From NCBI GenBank assembly GCA_025360705.1, contig JANYBQ010000174.1, positions 1 through 35,257 on the forward strand: a stretch of 35,257 nucleotides of DNA, read 5' to 3'. Of this stretch, positions 25,201-31,354 are shown one piece after another. A model generated the notes under the pieces. That model did not search any database, had not been told where the DNA came from, and saw only the letters and a program-made list of their open reading frames with translations. Each line of letters begins with the position of its first letter. The stretch's first letter is position 1. Origin of the DNA: Betaproteobacteria bacterium. Lineage in GTDB: Bacteria > Pseudomonadota > Gammaproteobacteria > Burkholderiales > Burkholderiaceae_C. The position numbers and the translations under genes are program-made.

Positions 25201-25822
25201 AAACACCGGAAAAACGGCTCATGGCAAACGCATGAATGCCCAGGTCGAGGATTTCCTGCACATCGGCCGGAAAAAACACCGGCAGGCCACAGGCCTTGAA
25301 AATATGGTCGCTCTGGTGCGCGGCGGTGGAGCTTTTTGCGACATGGTCATCTCCGGCTACTGCTATCACCCCACCCCAGGGAGTGGTGCCGGCCATATTG
25401 GCATGTTTGAACACGTCCGAACAACGGTCCACACCCGGACCCTTGCCGTACCAGATGCCAAATACGCCGTCGAACCTATTCGTGCCGGGAGGAGAAAAAC
25501 CCAGTTGCTGCGTGCCCCACACGGCGGTTGCCGCCAACTCTTCATTCACGCCGGGCTGGAACACGATATTGTGCGGTTTCAGGTATTTGGCCGCCTTGAC
25601 CAATGATTGGTCGTAGCCACCCAACGGCGAACCCCGATAACCGCTGATGAACCCGGCGGTGTTCTTGCCGGCCATGGAGTCCCGCTGCTGCTGCAACATG
25701 GGCAGCTTCACCAGCGCTTGCACACCGCTCATGAAAGCGCGGCCGTATTCAAGCGAATATTTGTCGTCCAGCGCCACGGTTTCAAGCGATTTGCGGATGT
25801 GTTCGGGCAAGGGGGCATTCAT
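22247..25822 (-). CDS. Indolepyruvate:ferredoxin oxidoreductase, fused single-chain form
   Basis: Oxidatively decarboxylates aryl-2-oxoacids (indolepyruvate, phenylpyruvate) to aryl-acyl-CoA while reducing ferredoxin, a step of aromatic amino acid breakdown. The 1191-residue chain fuses what are IorA and IorB subunits elsewhere. It has an N-terminal pyrimidine-binding domain (FISGYRGSPLGGYD near 60), the TPP domain with FCSGCPHNT near 466 and ANLGDGTYFHSG near 530, cysteine-rich iron-sulfur motifs (CEGCGDC near 670, then CNKDLSCLKGFC), the gamma domain (GVVVAGVGGTGV near 765) and a C-terminal helical extension. The track's TTG start at 25840 was rejected in favour of ATG 25822 (MNAPLPEHIRKS). 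It is divergent from an Lrp/AsnC gene, the likely regulator. Exact substrate preference is inferred. Confidence 0.92.
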   Translation of the reverse strand: MNAPLPEHIRKSLETVALDDKYSLEYGRAFMSGVQALVKLPMLQQQRDSMAGKNTAGFISGYRGSPLGGYDQSLVKAAKYLKPHNIVFQPGVNEELAATAVWGTQQLGFSPPGTNRFDGVFGIWYGKGPGVDRCSDVFKHANMAGTTPWGGVIAVAGDDHVAKSSTAAHQSDHIFKACGLPVFFPADVQEILDLGIHAFAMSRFSGVWAGMKTIQEIVESSATAMIDPERVKIVMPDFEMPPGGVHIRWPDTPLEQEARLFDYKWYAALAYIRANRLNYNAIEGNNDRFGIIASGKAYNDTRQALIDLGLDDTTCRRLGIRLHKVGVVWPLEAQLTREFATGLREILVVEEKRQVIEYQLKEELYNWRADVRPHIYGKFNEVDGDFSGGEWSMPNPTANTLLRANADLSPALIARAIAKRLQKMGLDADICARIDMQLAILQAKESAMQALELGGNKGADRPPWFCSGCPHNTSTKVPEGSRAMAGIGCHYMALWMDRSTVGFTQMGGEGVPWVGQQPFSTDQHMFANLGDGTYFHSGLLAIRMSIASGVNITYKILYNDAVAMTGGQRVGERAEGHSVAQIAQSVRAEGAVKIVVVTDEPEKYEGVKLVEGVDVLHRDQLDSVQRALREIKGTTAIIYDQTCATEKRRRRKRGSLVDPAKRVVINELVCEGCGDCGVQSNCLSVEPLETGFGRKRQINQSTCNKDLSCLKGFCPSFITVEGGQLKKNTREKAVSPFELGALPEPVIQQTQLVNGEVWGVVVAGVGGTGVITIGQLLGVAAHIEGKGIVTQDAGGLAQKGGATWSHVMIGAHQRDIRTTRVGMAAADLIIGCDPIVTAGRETMLRMREGRTHVALNSHGAPTAAFVKNADWQNPADACAVEISRAVGATCMATFNADAAATKLMGDSIYTNPMLLGFAWQKGWIPLGRESLMRAIELNAVAVENNKAAFEWGRRAAHDWASVEKLLAPGQVLQFKKRESLDDIVSLRVEFLTAYQNAAYAAVYKGFVDKVRGREAGLNKTVFTESVARYLFKLMAYKDEYEVARLHTDGAFLARVNGMFEGDFKINYHLAPPLIAKKNAKGELQKMKFGPAMLTGFRVLSKLRGLRGTALDIFGRTEERRHERALIGEYKSSIDEVLVSLDAANHAAAVEIARIPEQIKGYGHVKERNLKAARQHWQVLMQRWREPLRQSA

Positions 25823-25898
25823 TGTGTGCGAGTTCTCCAATCAGGGCTTACAGGCGTCAACTGTGGCAAAGTGTATGCTTGCCCTGCCGATAAGTGTT

Positions 25899-25936
25899 TT
25901 CTTTCTTTGCCGTTTTTGGACAAGGAGAAGAAAGAA
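25899..25936. promoter_or_regulatory. Inverted repeat in the oxidoreductase/Lrp divergent promoter region; candidate operator
   Basis: TTCTTTCTT at 25899-25907 and AAGAAAGAA at 25928-25936 are exact reverse complements separated by 20 bases. Their centres are 29 bases apart, close to three helical turns, which would suit a dimeric or higher-order Lrp-type regulator. A second short repeat, GGCAA/TTGCC at 25865-25883, lies nearby. Binding is unproven, and the purine/pyrimidine simplicity of the arms raises the chance of coincidence. Confidence 0.35.
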
Positions 25937-25957
25937 TCTTGCTCAATTGACATAAAA

Positions 25958-26551
25958 ATGGAAATCCTGGACAAGTTCGATATCGCTATTTTGAATCAGT
26001 TGCAGGCCAACGGGCGGCTCACCAACGCAGAGCTCGCGCAGCGCGTGGGCCTTAGCGCGGCACCCTGCTGGCGCCGGGTGAGAGCGCTGGAACAAAAAGG
26101 TTTCATCACCGGCTACCGGGCAGAAATCAACCGTCACAAAATCGGTCTGGGCGTGCTGGCTTTTGTGCGACTTGACGCCGAACGCAATACCGGCGACGAA
26201 ACCAGACTGCTCGAAGATGCCATCCACAAATTGCCCGAGGTCGTCGCCTGCCACTACATCAGCGGAACCGGAACTTTTGAACTACAGGTAGTGGCGCGGG
26301 ATCTGGACAGTTTTTCGCGCTTCGCGCTGGGCAATCTCATGAATCTGCCCAATGTAAAAGACATCCACACCCGTTTTTCGCTGGGCGAGGTCAAGTCCAA
26401 CAGTGTTTTGCCGCTGGACCATCTCGGGCCGCGCGCCGCGCCTATTTCGGCCAGAGCACCCACAGTTGCAGGGGCTGTTTCAGGCGCCCAGCAAGCTCCC
26501 CGGCCTGCGGGCCCCATCCCGCGAAGTAGTCGGCCCGCAACGCACCGGTGA
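25958..26551 (+). CDS. Lrp/AsnC-family transcriptional regulator with extended C-terminus
   Basis: A probable DNA-binding regulator responding to an amino acid or its keto acid, and likely controlling the divergent oxidoreductase gene. From the ATG at 25958 the product has 197 residues. The N-terminal helix-turn-helix covers about 5-50 (LTNAELAQRVGLSAAPCWRRVRALEQKG, shown in part), and the RAM ligand-binding domain spans about 65-150. The family core ends near residue 156 (LPLDHL). The last 41 residues are Pro/Ala/Arg-rich and antisense to the end of mltA. I see no Shine-Dalgarno close to the ATG: AAGGAG at 25922-25927 is about 30 bases away. The track's 25607 start is an artefact reaching into the oxidoreductase gene. 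Confidence 0.9.
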   Translation: MEILDKFDIAILNQLQANGRLTNAELAQRVGLSAAPCWRRVRALEQKGFITGYRAEINRHKIGLGVLAFVRLDAERNTGDETRLLEDAIHKLPEVVACHYISGTGTFELQVVARDLDSFSRFALGNLMNLPNVKDIHTRFSLGEVKSNSVLPLDHLGPRAAPISARAPTVAGAVSGAQQAPRPAGPIPRSSRPATHR

Positions 26552-27617
26552 TGGCACTGCCGGTATCCTGTGCCAGCACCAGCCGGCGTAACTCGACCAC
26601 CGGGCCAGGAGACACCAGCCACACCGGTGTACCGTACGGAATACTTTCACGGTCCACCGCGATCGAGCGGCCCGGCGTCAGTGGCACGCCCTGCGCGCCG
26701 CGCGGTCCGAAACCGGCATCCAGATCGGACAGCGGCTCTTCGCGAAAAAACACCGTGCGCGGGTTGCTCCACAACATGTCGTTGAGGCGTTGCGGGTTTT
26801 GTGCCACCCAATTCTTGATGGCGGGCCACGATGCGTCCGCCACCTGCCCCCGGTCCAGCAACCAGCGGCCGACACTGGCATACGGCTGGTTGTTGGTGGC
26901 CGCAAAAGCCATACGAACAGTCCGCTGCGCGCCCCCCGGCTCGATCATGCGCAGGCGGCCGGAACCCTGAATTTGCAACACCAGCGCGTCCACCGGATCG
27001 GACAACCACGCAATCTCCTGGCCACGCAGTGCGGCCCTGGCCTCCGGCAGCGTGTCGATTTCCTGCCGTGTAAACCAGGGCTTGCGGTCGGCCAAGCCCG
27101 GTGGTGGACGGTACAGCGGGATCTGGAAATCGGGCGAGCGGGTCCGCGACGCCTGCATCACCGGTTCGAAATAACCGGTCAGCAGGCCGTCGCCCACGGT
27201 TCCCAGCGGCTCCACGCGGTACGGCTGCAAGCGTTGCAACATCCACTCGCGCTGTTGCGCGCCTGAGGCAAGGCTCAACACGCGAATATCCGGGCATAAG
27301 GGAGCAAACACAGCGCCGGGACGCTCGCAACTCTTGATCCAGGCGTTCCAGGCTTCATACAATGCGTCGTCCGCGAAACCGGGCAAGGCGGACCAACGCA
27401 CCGGTACCCAACGGCTCTTGGCCTGCTGCAGCATGGGCGGCAAGGGCCCCATATCTTCGGCAATGGTCGCGGGCGCCGTATCGGTGGGCGCGCCCGGCGT
27501 CGCCAAGACCGGCGCGGTTTCAGGGTTACGCGGCGGCCCGCCGGCACAACTCGACAGCATTCCTACAATAACCGCGCCGATTAGTGCAAACGCAATACGC
27601 CACAGGAGTCGATTCAT
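26442..27617 (-). CDS. mltA: Membrane-bound lytic murein transglycosylase A (lipoprotein)
   Basis: Cleaves the glycan strands of peptidoglycan at the inner face of the outer membrane, leaving 1,6-anhydro ends. From the ATG at 27617 the product is 391 residues, beginning with a lipoprotein signal (MNRLLWRIAFALIGAVIVGMLSSC; the lipobox cysteine is residue 24). The MltA core includes GLLTGYFEPV, ALVLQIQGSGRLRM and AFAATNNQPYASVG. The C-terminal 3D domain contains QDTGSAITGALRADYFAGWG, where the aspartate of ADYFAG aligns with the catalytic aspartate of the E. coli enzyme. The longer track start at 27797 is antisense to another small gene and was rejected. Its last 110 bases overlap the convergent Lrp gene. 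Its ATG overlaps the start of a divergent small ORF. Confidence 0.93.
   Translation of the reverse strand: MNRLLWRIAFALIGAVIVGMLSSCAGGPPRNPETAPVLATPGAPTDTAPATIAEDMGPLPPMLQQAKSRWVPVRWSALPGFADDALYEAWNAWIKSCERPGAVFAPLCPDIRVLSLASGAQQREWMLQRLQPYRVEPLGTVGDGLLTGYFEPVMQASRTRSPDFQIPLYRPPPGLADRKPWFTRQEIDTLPEARAALRGQEIAWLSDPVDALVLQIQGSGRLRMIEPGGAQRTVRMAFAATNNQPYASVGRWLLDRGQVADASWPAIKNWVAQNPQRLNDMLWSNPRTVFFREEPLSDLDAGFGPRGAQGVPLTPGRSIAVDRESIPYGTPVWLVSPGPVVELRRLVLAQDTGSAITGALRADYFAGWGPQAGELAGRLKQPLQLWVLWPK
27604..27608 (+). promoter_or_regulatory. Strong Shine-Dalgarno that supports the small membrane protein
   Basis: AGGAG lies seven bases before the plus-strand ATG at 27616. It falls inside the antisense of the mltA signal-peptide codons and is better than the Shine-Dalgarno of most genes in this window, so it decides the call of the small gene. 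Confidence 0.6.
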
Positions 27618-27759
27618 GGGTCTTATTCTTATCGAGGCGCTCGGTGCCGGTGTGTTGCTGGTGCTGATTGTCTGGTGGACTATGTTTTCCGGAAGGGTCA
27701 AGGGCGAACTACCAGCTACCCAGGCGCCTGAAAAGCGCCCGAACGACCGCGATACATAA
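27616..27759 (+). CDS. Small single-pass membrane protein, 47 residues, divergent from mltA
   Basis: Not a recognised family. The track shows this only as the tail of a 141-residue ORF, but an ATG at 27616 with AGGAG at ideal spacing gives a compact, plausible protein. It has one strongly hydrophobic segment at about 3-24 (LILIEALGAGVLLVLIVWW), then SGRVKG and a polar tail rich in Pro, Lys and Asp. The basic residues after the helix favour a cytoplasmic C-terminus. The start codon lies in CATG, so the ATG of mltA on the other strand overlaps it by two bases. Each gene's promoter would therefore have to lie inside the other. Its stop is 44 bases from the convergent response regulator stop. Confidence 0.62.
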   Translation: MGLILIEALGAGVLLVLIVWWTMFSGRVKGELPATQAPEKRPNDRDT

Positions 27760-27803
27760 GCCGGTGCCCGTGCCAATGGAGTGGCGAGAAAGTTCACGCC
27801 GGC

Positions 27804-28430
27804 TCACCGCTGCTGCAACAGGTTGGCGAGTTCCACCGCGGATTTGACATCCATCTTGTCGAACACACGTGCCCGGTGGACCTCCACCGTACGAACGCTG
27901 ATATCGAGCTGCTCGGCGATCAGCTTGTTGGGCAGGCCTTCCGTTACTAGGCGCATGACGGAGCGTTCGCGCTCGGTCAGGTCCGCGACCTTGCGTCCAA
28001 CCCCTTCCTGCTGAAGCCGCTGTTTCAGGAACTGGTCAGACTGAACGATGGCCTGTTCGATCCGGTCCACCAGGGCGTTGTCCGAAACCGGCTTCTCGCA
28101 AAAATCGAACGCGCCCCGTTTGACGGCATCCACGGCAGTGGGCAAGTCGGCGTGGCCGGTTAAAAAAATCACCGGGATGACTTGCGTCAAGCCGCGCTGG
28201 ACCATCGTCTCGAACAAGGCCAGCCCACTCATGCCCGGCATGCGCACATCGAGCAATACACAACAGGGCTGGGTTTGCACATAACCGGAGCGCAACATCT
28301 GGTCGAAGGCTTCGGCACTGTCGAAGGCCTGGCTGGGCAGATGGCGTGAGCGCAGCAGCCAAGCCAAGCCGGCCCGTACGCTGGCATCGTCATCGACAAT
28401 AAATACACTGGCGTTGGGTACGGGCTGCAT
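27804..28430 (-). CDS. FixJ/NarL-type response regulator
   Basis: DNA-binding partner of the sensor kinase encoded just upstream. The 208-residue product has a receiver domain with acidic pocket VDDD (12-15), phosphoacceptor Asp61 in LLDVRMPG and a lysine in FCEKPV. The C-terminal LuxR-type helix-turn-helix lies at about 150-205 (LTERERSVMRLV, then NKLIAEQLDISVRTVEVH). The pair resembles DctS/DctR-like systems for C4-dicarboxylate uptake, but no transport gene is nearby, so the target is unknown. It starts nine bases after the kinase stop and is last in the yhdP-nitrilase-kinase-regulator series. Confidence 0.93.
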   Translation of the reverse strand: MQPVPNASVFIVDDDASVRAGLAWLLRSRHLPSQAFDSAEAFDQMLRSGYVQTQPCCVLLDVRMPGMSGLALFETMVQRGLTQVIPVIFLTGHADLPTAVDAVKRGAFDFCEKPVSDNALVDRIEQAIVQSDQFLKQRLQQEGVGRKVADLTERERSVMRLVTEGLPNKLIAEQLDISVRTVEVHRARVFDKMDVKSAVELANLLQQR

Positions 28431-28439
28431 GCCGGTATC

Positions 28440-30482
28440 CTAAATCCTCTTGGCGGCTTGCGACGCCGAGGCCACCGGCAGAGTGAAACGAAACACCGTG
28501 CCTTGCGGGAGATTGGGTCCGAACTCGAGGAAGCCGCCGTGTTGTTCGATCACGGTACGGCACAGGGACAGGCCCAGTCCCATGCCTTCGGACTTGGTCG
28601 TAAAAAACGGCGTGAACAACTGGTTCGCCACTTCCGGCGTGATGCCCAAGCCGGCATCGGCCACCGAAAACTCCAGCCAGCCATGGATATGCGAGGTGCG
28701 TTCATTCGACGCCGCGCGTTTGACTTGCACCACCAGCGCGCGATCGACAATCGTCGGCTGGTCCATGGCCTGCATCGCATTGCGCGTCAAGTTGAGCAAC
28801 ACCTGCTCCACCATGGTCCGGTCGCACAAAGCCTGGGGCAGGTGGTCTTCCAGCCGCAGATCGATACGCACGCCCAGTTTGCGCGCCTGCAAGCTGACCA
28901 GGGGCATGATGGCGTCCAGCACCGCCTGCGGGTCCACCGCCTCGCGCGCATGCTCCCGGCGCCGCACGAAGTCATGCACGCTTTTTATCACCTTGCCCGC
29001 GCGTTGCGCCTGTTCGGCAATCTGGCGCATGGCTTCTTCAAGGTGCAGGTCGGATTCGGACTGCTTGCGATCCTGCAACATGTTGATCGAGCCGGTGGCA
29101 TAACTCGAAATCGCGGCCAGCGGCTGATTGAGTTCGTGGCTGAGCAGGGACGCCATTTCTCCTACCGTAGCCAGGCGAGCCGTGGCCTGCAGGCGCTCCT
29201 GCGATGCGCGCGACATCTCTTCGACGCGGCGCTGTTCGCTGATGTCCAGAAAAGCGCTCATCCAGCCGGTCTGCACCCCATACGCATCGATCAGCGGCGC
29301 CTCGATGATGAGCACCGGAAAACGCGATCCGTCCTTGCGCATGAAGACCGACTCAAAACCTTCGCGCGGCGGCGAGTTGCCTCGCAGCCGGATGGCCTGG
29401 CGCTGCTGGTATTCGCCGGCGAGTTCGGTCGGCCAATAAGGCGCCGCCGCCGGGCCCAGCAGTTCCCGCGCGCTGAACCCGACCATCTGGCAAAAGGCCG
29501 GGTTGACATAGGTGGTGTGCCCATGCAGATCGCGCGCGCGCAGCCCGGTCACCAGCGAATCTTCCATCGCCTTGCGAAACGCCAGCGCCTCGGCCAGCCG
29601 TTGCTCCGCGCGTTGCCTTTTGCGCATGTCACGGGCCAGCAACACCAGCACCGATGCCAGTGCAATCGTCATCGCAACCACCATGGCGGTCAGGACATTG
29701 GGAAACAGATCGGGCGTAACCCGCCAGCTGTCGAGCCGCAGCACCATGGTGAGCCCGGGCAAGTCCAGCAACTGGGACGCAGTGAACGCACGGTTGCCGC
29801 GCCGCGACACACCGTGAAATGCCAGGCGTGTACCGTCGGCCTCGGTGAACGACACGTCCTGACCGCGCCCCAGCTGTTTGCCGATCAGTTCGGTCAGGAC
29901 ATCGTTCAACGAGTAAGTCGCCACCAAGTAACCGGTCAATGCCCCGCCCGTGGTCAACGGCACGCAGAGTTCCATTACCTCAAGGCCCAACCCTTCGTTT
30001 TGCGGCACGAAATAACTCGGTGCGTAGGCAGGTCCGCTGGCGCGCCGCGCATTGGTGCAGGCCAGCAATACGTCGGGCTGCGCGTTGTTGCGGCCCAGAC
30101 GATCGAATACCGGCGCGCGAAAACCCGTGTCGAACTGCGCCAGGGTGACCAGAGCGGTGTCGCGCCATTCGATACGCAGCAACTCGCGGTGTTCGTGCAG
30201 CAAACCCGCGGCATCCAGCGCCCACCGGTCGCGGTGCACCGGATTGCGCGAATGCAGGGCCTGCAGGCTCTCGACATTGCGCACCAGCGCACTGCGCAGG
30301 TCGCTCACCGCGTCGGTGGCATCGCGGTCCAACCGGTCCTGGACCTGGCTTTCCTCATACCGTCCCGCCAACCAAACCAGCATCGTCAATACCGCCGCGA
30401 TCAGCACCACCAGCAAAGCCCACAGGAACCAGCGACGCGTCCCGAATGTAGAGCGCCGGCCCGGCAGCAAGGCCCGGCGCAT
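28440..30482 (-). CDS. Membrane-bound PAS-domain sensor histidine kinase
   Basis: An inner-membrane sensor that autophosphorylates and passes phosphate to the regulator downstream. From the ATG at 30482 it has 680 residues. Transmembrane helix 1 is at about 19-40, a periplasmic sensor region of about 220 residues follows, and transmembrane helix 2 is at about 261-284. A PAS domain lies at about 300-415 (TYVNPAFCQMVGFS, then FLDISEQRR). The HisKA motif SHELNQPLAAISSYA holds His449, and the ATPase domain has NLTRNAMQAM and FTTKSEGMGLGLS. The ATG shares one base with the nitrilase stop (TGATG). The architecture resembles DctS. The ligand cannot be read from sequence; the periplasmic region contains a FVPQNEGLGLEVME segment and two cysteines. 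Confidence 0.92.
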   Translation of the reverse strand: MRRALLPGRRSTFGTRRWFLWALLVVLIAAVLTMLVWLAGRYEESQVQDRLDRDATDAVSDLRSALVRNVESLQALHSRNPVHRDRWALDAAGLLHEHRELLRIEWRDTALVTLAQFDTGFRAPVFDRLGRNNAQPDVLLACTNARRASGPAYAPSYFVPQNEGLGLEVMELCVPLTTGGALTGYLVATYSLNDVLTELIGKQLGRGQDVSFTEADGTRLAFHGVSRRGNRAFTASQLLDLPGLTMVLRLDSWRVTPDLFPNVLTAMVVAMTIALASVLVLLARDMRKRQRAEQRLAEALAFRKAMEDSLVTGLRARDLHGHTTYVNPAFCQMVGFSARELLGPAAAPYWPTELAGEYQQRQAIRLRGNSPPREGFESVFMRKDGSRFPVLIIEAPLIDAYGVQTGWMSAFLDISEQRRVEEMSRASQERLQATARLATVGEMASLLSHELNQPLAAISSYATGSINMLQDRKQSESDLHLEEAMRQIAEQAQRAGKVIKSVHDFVRRREHAREAVDPQAVLDAIMPLVSLQARKLGVRIDLRLEDHLPQALCDRTMVEQVLLNLTRNAMQAMDQPTIVDRALVVQVKRAASNERTSHIHGWLEFSVADAGLGITPEVANQLFTPFFTTKSEGMGLGLSLCRTVIEQHGGFLEFGPNLPQGTVFRFTLPVASASQAAKRI

Positions 30483-31354
30483 CACAATACGCGATGCTCC
30501 AGCGCCGGCAGATGCCGGCGCAGTTGCTGCAGCTTCGGCCAGTCCAGTTCGACCACGTCAACCCCCGCCCCTTCCACGCGTTCGCTCAGAATCACCCCCC
30601 AGGGATCTATCTGCATCGAGTGCCCCCAGGTACGGCGCCCGTTTTCGTGCAAACCGCCTTGCGCAGGAGCCGCCACGAAGGCCAGGTTCTCGATCGCGCG
30701 TGCGCGCAACAGAACTTCCCAATGCGCCTGCCCGGTCGTGTGCGTGAAGGCGCTGGGCACCAGCAATACGTCTACACCGGCAGCGGCGTAGGTGCGGTAA
30801 ATCTCCGGGAAACGCAGGTCGTAACAGACGCTTTGTCCGACCTTCCAGACATGGCCGTCACGTGAAGGTAAATCGAACATGGCGGGTTTGTCGCCGCGCA
30901 TCAAAACCCGGGATTCGTCGTACCGCTCACGCCCATTGTCAAACCGGAAAAGATGCATTTTGTCGTAGCGCTGGACGCAGTCACCGGCAGGCGAAAATAC
31001 CAGCGAGCTGTTGAAGACGCGGTGCAGCGGTAAGGCCGCTCCGGCACCGCCGCCATCAGTTATCGCATCGCCTTCCAGTCGATCCGCGTCGCACGAAAGC
31101 GGCAACGTGCCACCCACGATCCAGATCCGGAGCGAGCGCGCCGCGCCGGCAAGGAAGTGCTGGATCGGTCCGTCGCCAAACGGCTCCTGGGCGTCGAGTT
31201 TGTCGGTATCCCGATGCCCCAACAGGCAGAAATACTCCGGCAGCACCGCCAGCTCCGCACCGGCCGAAGCGGCTTCGGTCAACAGCACCCGCGCACTGTC
31301 CAGGTTGCGCTGCACCGACGCCCCGGACACCATCTGTATCGCAGCCAGTTTCAT
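30482..31354 (-). CDS. Carbon-nitrogen hydrolase (nitrilase superfamily, Nit-like amidase)
   Basis: A 290-residue cytoplasmic amidase-type enzyme. The Glu-Lys-Cys triad is visible: Glu40 in VLPEYF, Lys132 in YDKMHLF and Cys177 in SVCYDLRFPE. The sequence is closest in character to Nit1/NitB proteins, which repair deaminated glutathione or act as omega-amidases, but the substrate is not decided by sequence alone. A polar insert of roughly 20 residues near 88-108 (including DGGGAGAALP) follows the GGTLP strand. The ATG overlaps the YhdP stop in ATGA, and its stop overlaps the kinase start, so all three genes look translationally coupled. A YhdP-nitrilase pairing is common in betaproteobacteria, often followed by tldD, which is absent here. 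Confidence 0.92.
   Translation of the reverse strand: MKLAAIQMVSGASVQRNLDSARVLLTEAASAGAELAVLPEYFCLLGHRDTDKLDAQEPFGDGPIQHFLAGAARSLRIWIVGGTLPLSCDADRLEGDAITDGGGAGAALPLHRVFNSSLVFSPAGDCVQRYDKMHLFRFDNGRERYDESRVLMRGDKPAMFDLPSRDGHVWKVGQSVCYDLRFPEIYRTYAAAGVDVLLVPSAFTHTTGQAHWEVLLRARAIENLAFVAAPAQGGLHENGRRTWGHSMQIDPWGVILSERVEGAGVDVVELDWPKLQQLRRHLPALEHRVL

Noticed and set aside
23063-25606. Two long plus-strand ORFs (372 and 417 residues)
   Set aside because: Antisense to the oxidoreductase gene, with His/Arg/Gln-rich shadow composition and no recognisable motif.
25944-25949. Perfect -35-like TTGACA near the Lrp start codon
   Set aside because: It lies almost on the start codon and no -10 element stands at the right distance; the Lrp start further upstream is well supported by the family.
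27334-27615. Upstream part of the 141-residue ORF before the small membrane protein
   Set aside because: Antisense to the mltA N-terminal coding region; the strong Shine-Dalgarno supports the internal ATG at 27616.
28458-30791. 777-residue plus-strand ORF
   Set aside because: Entirely antisense to the histidine kinase, which has every expected motif; long shadow frames are common in GC-rich coding DNA and this one shows no domain.
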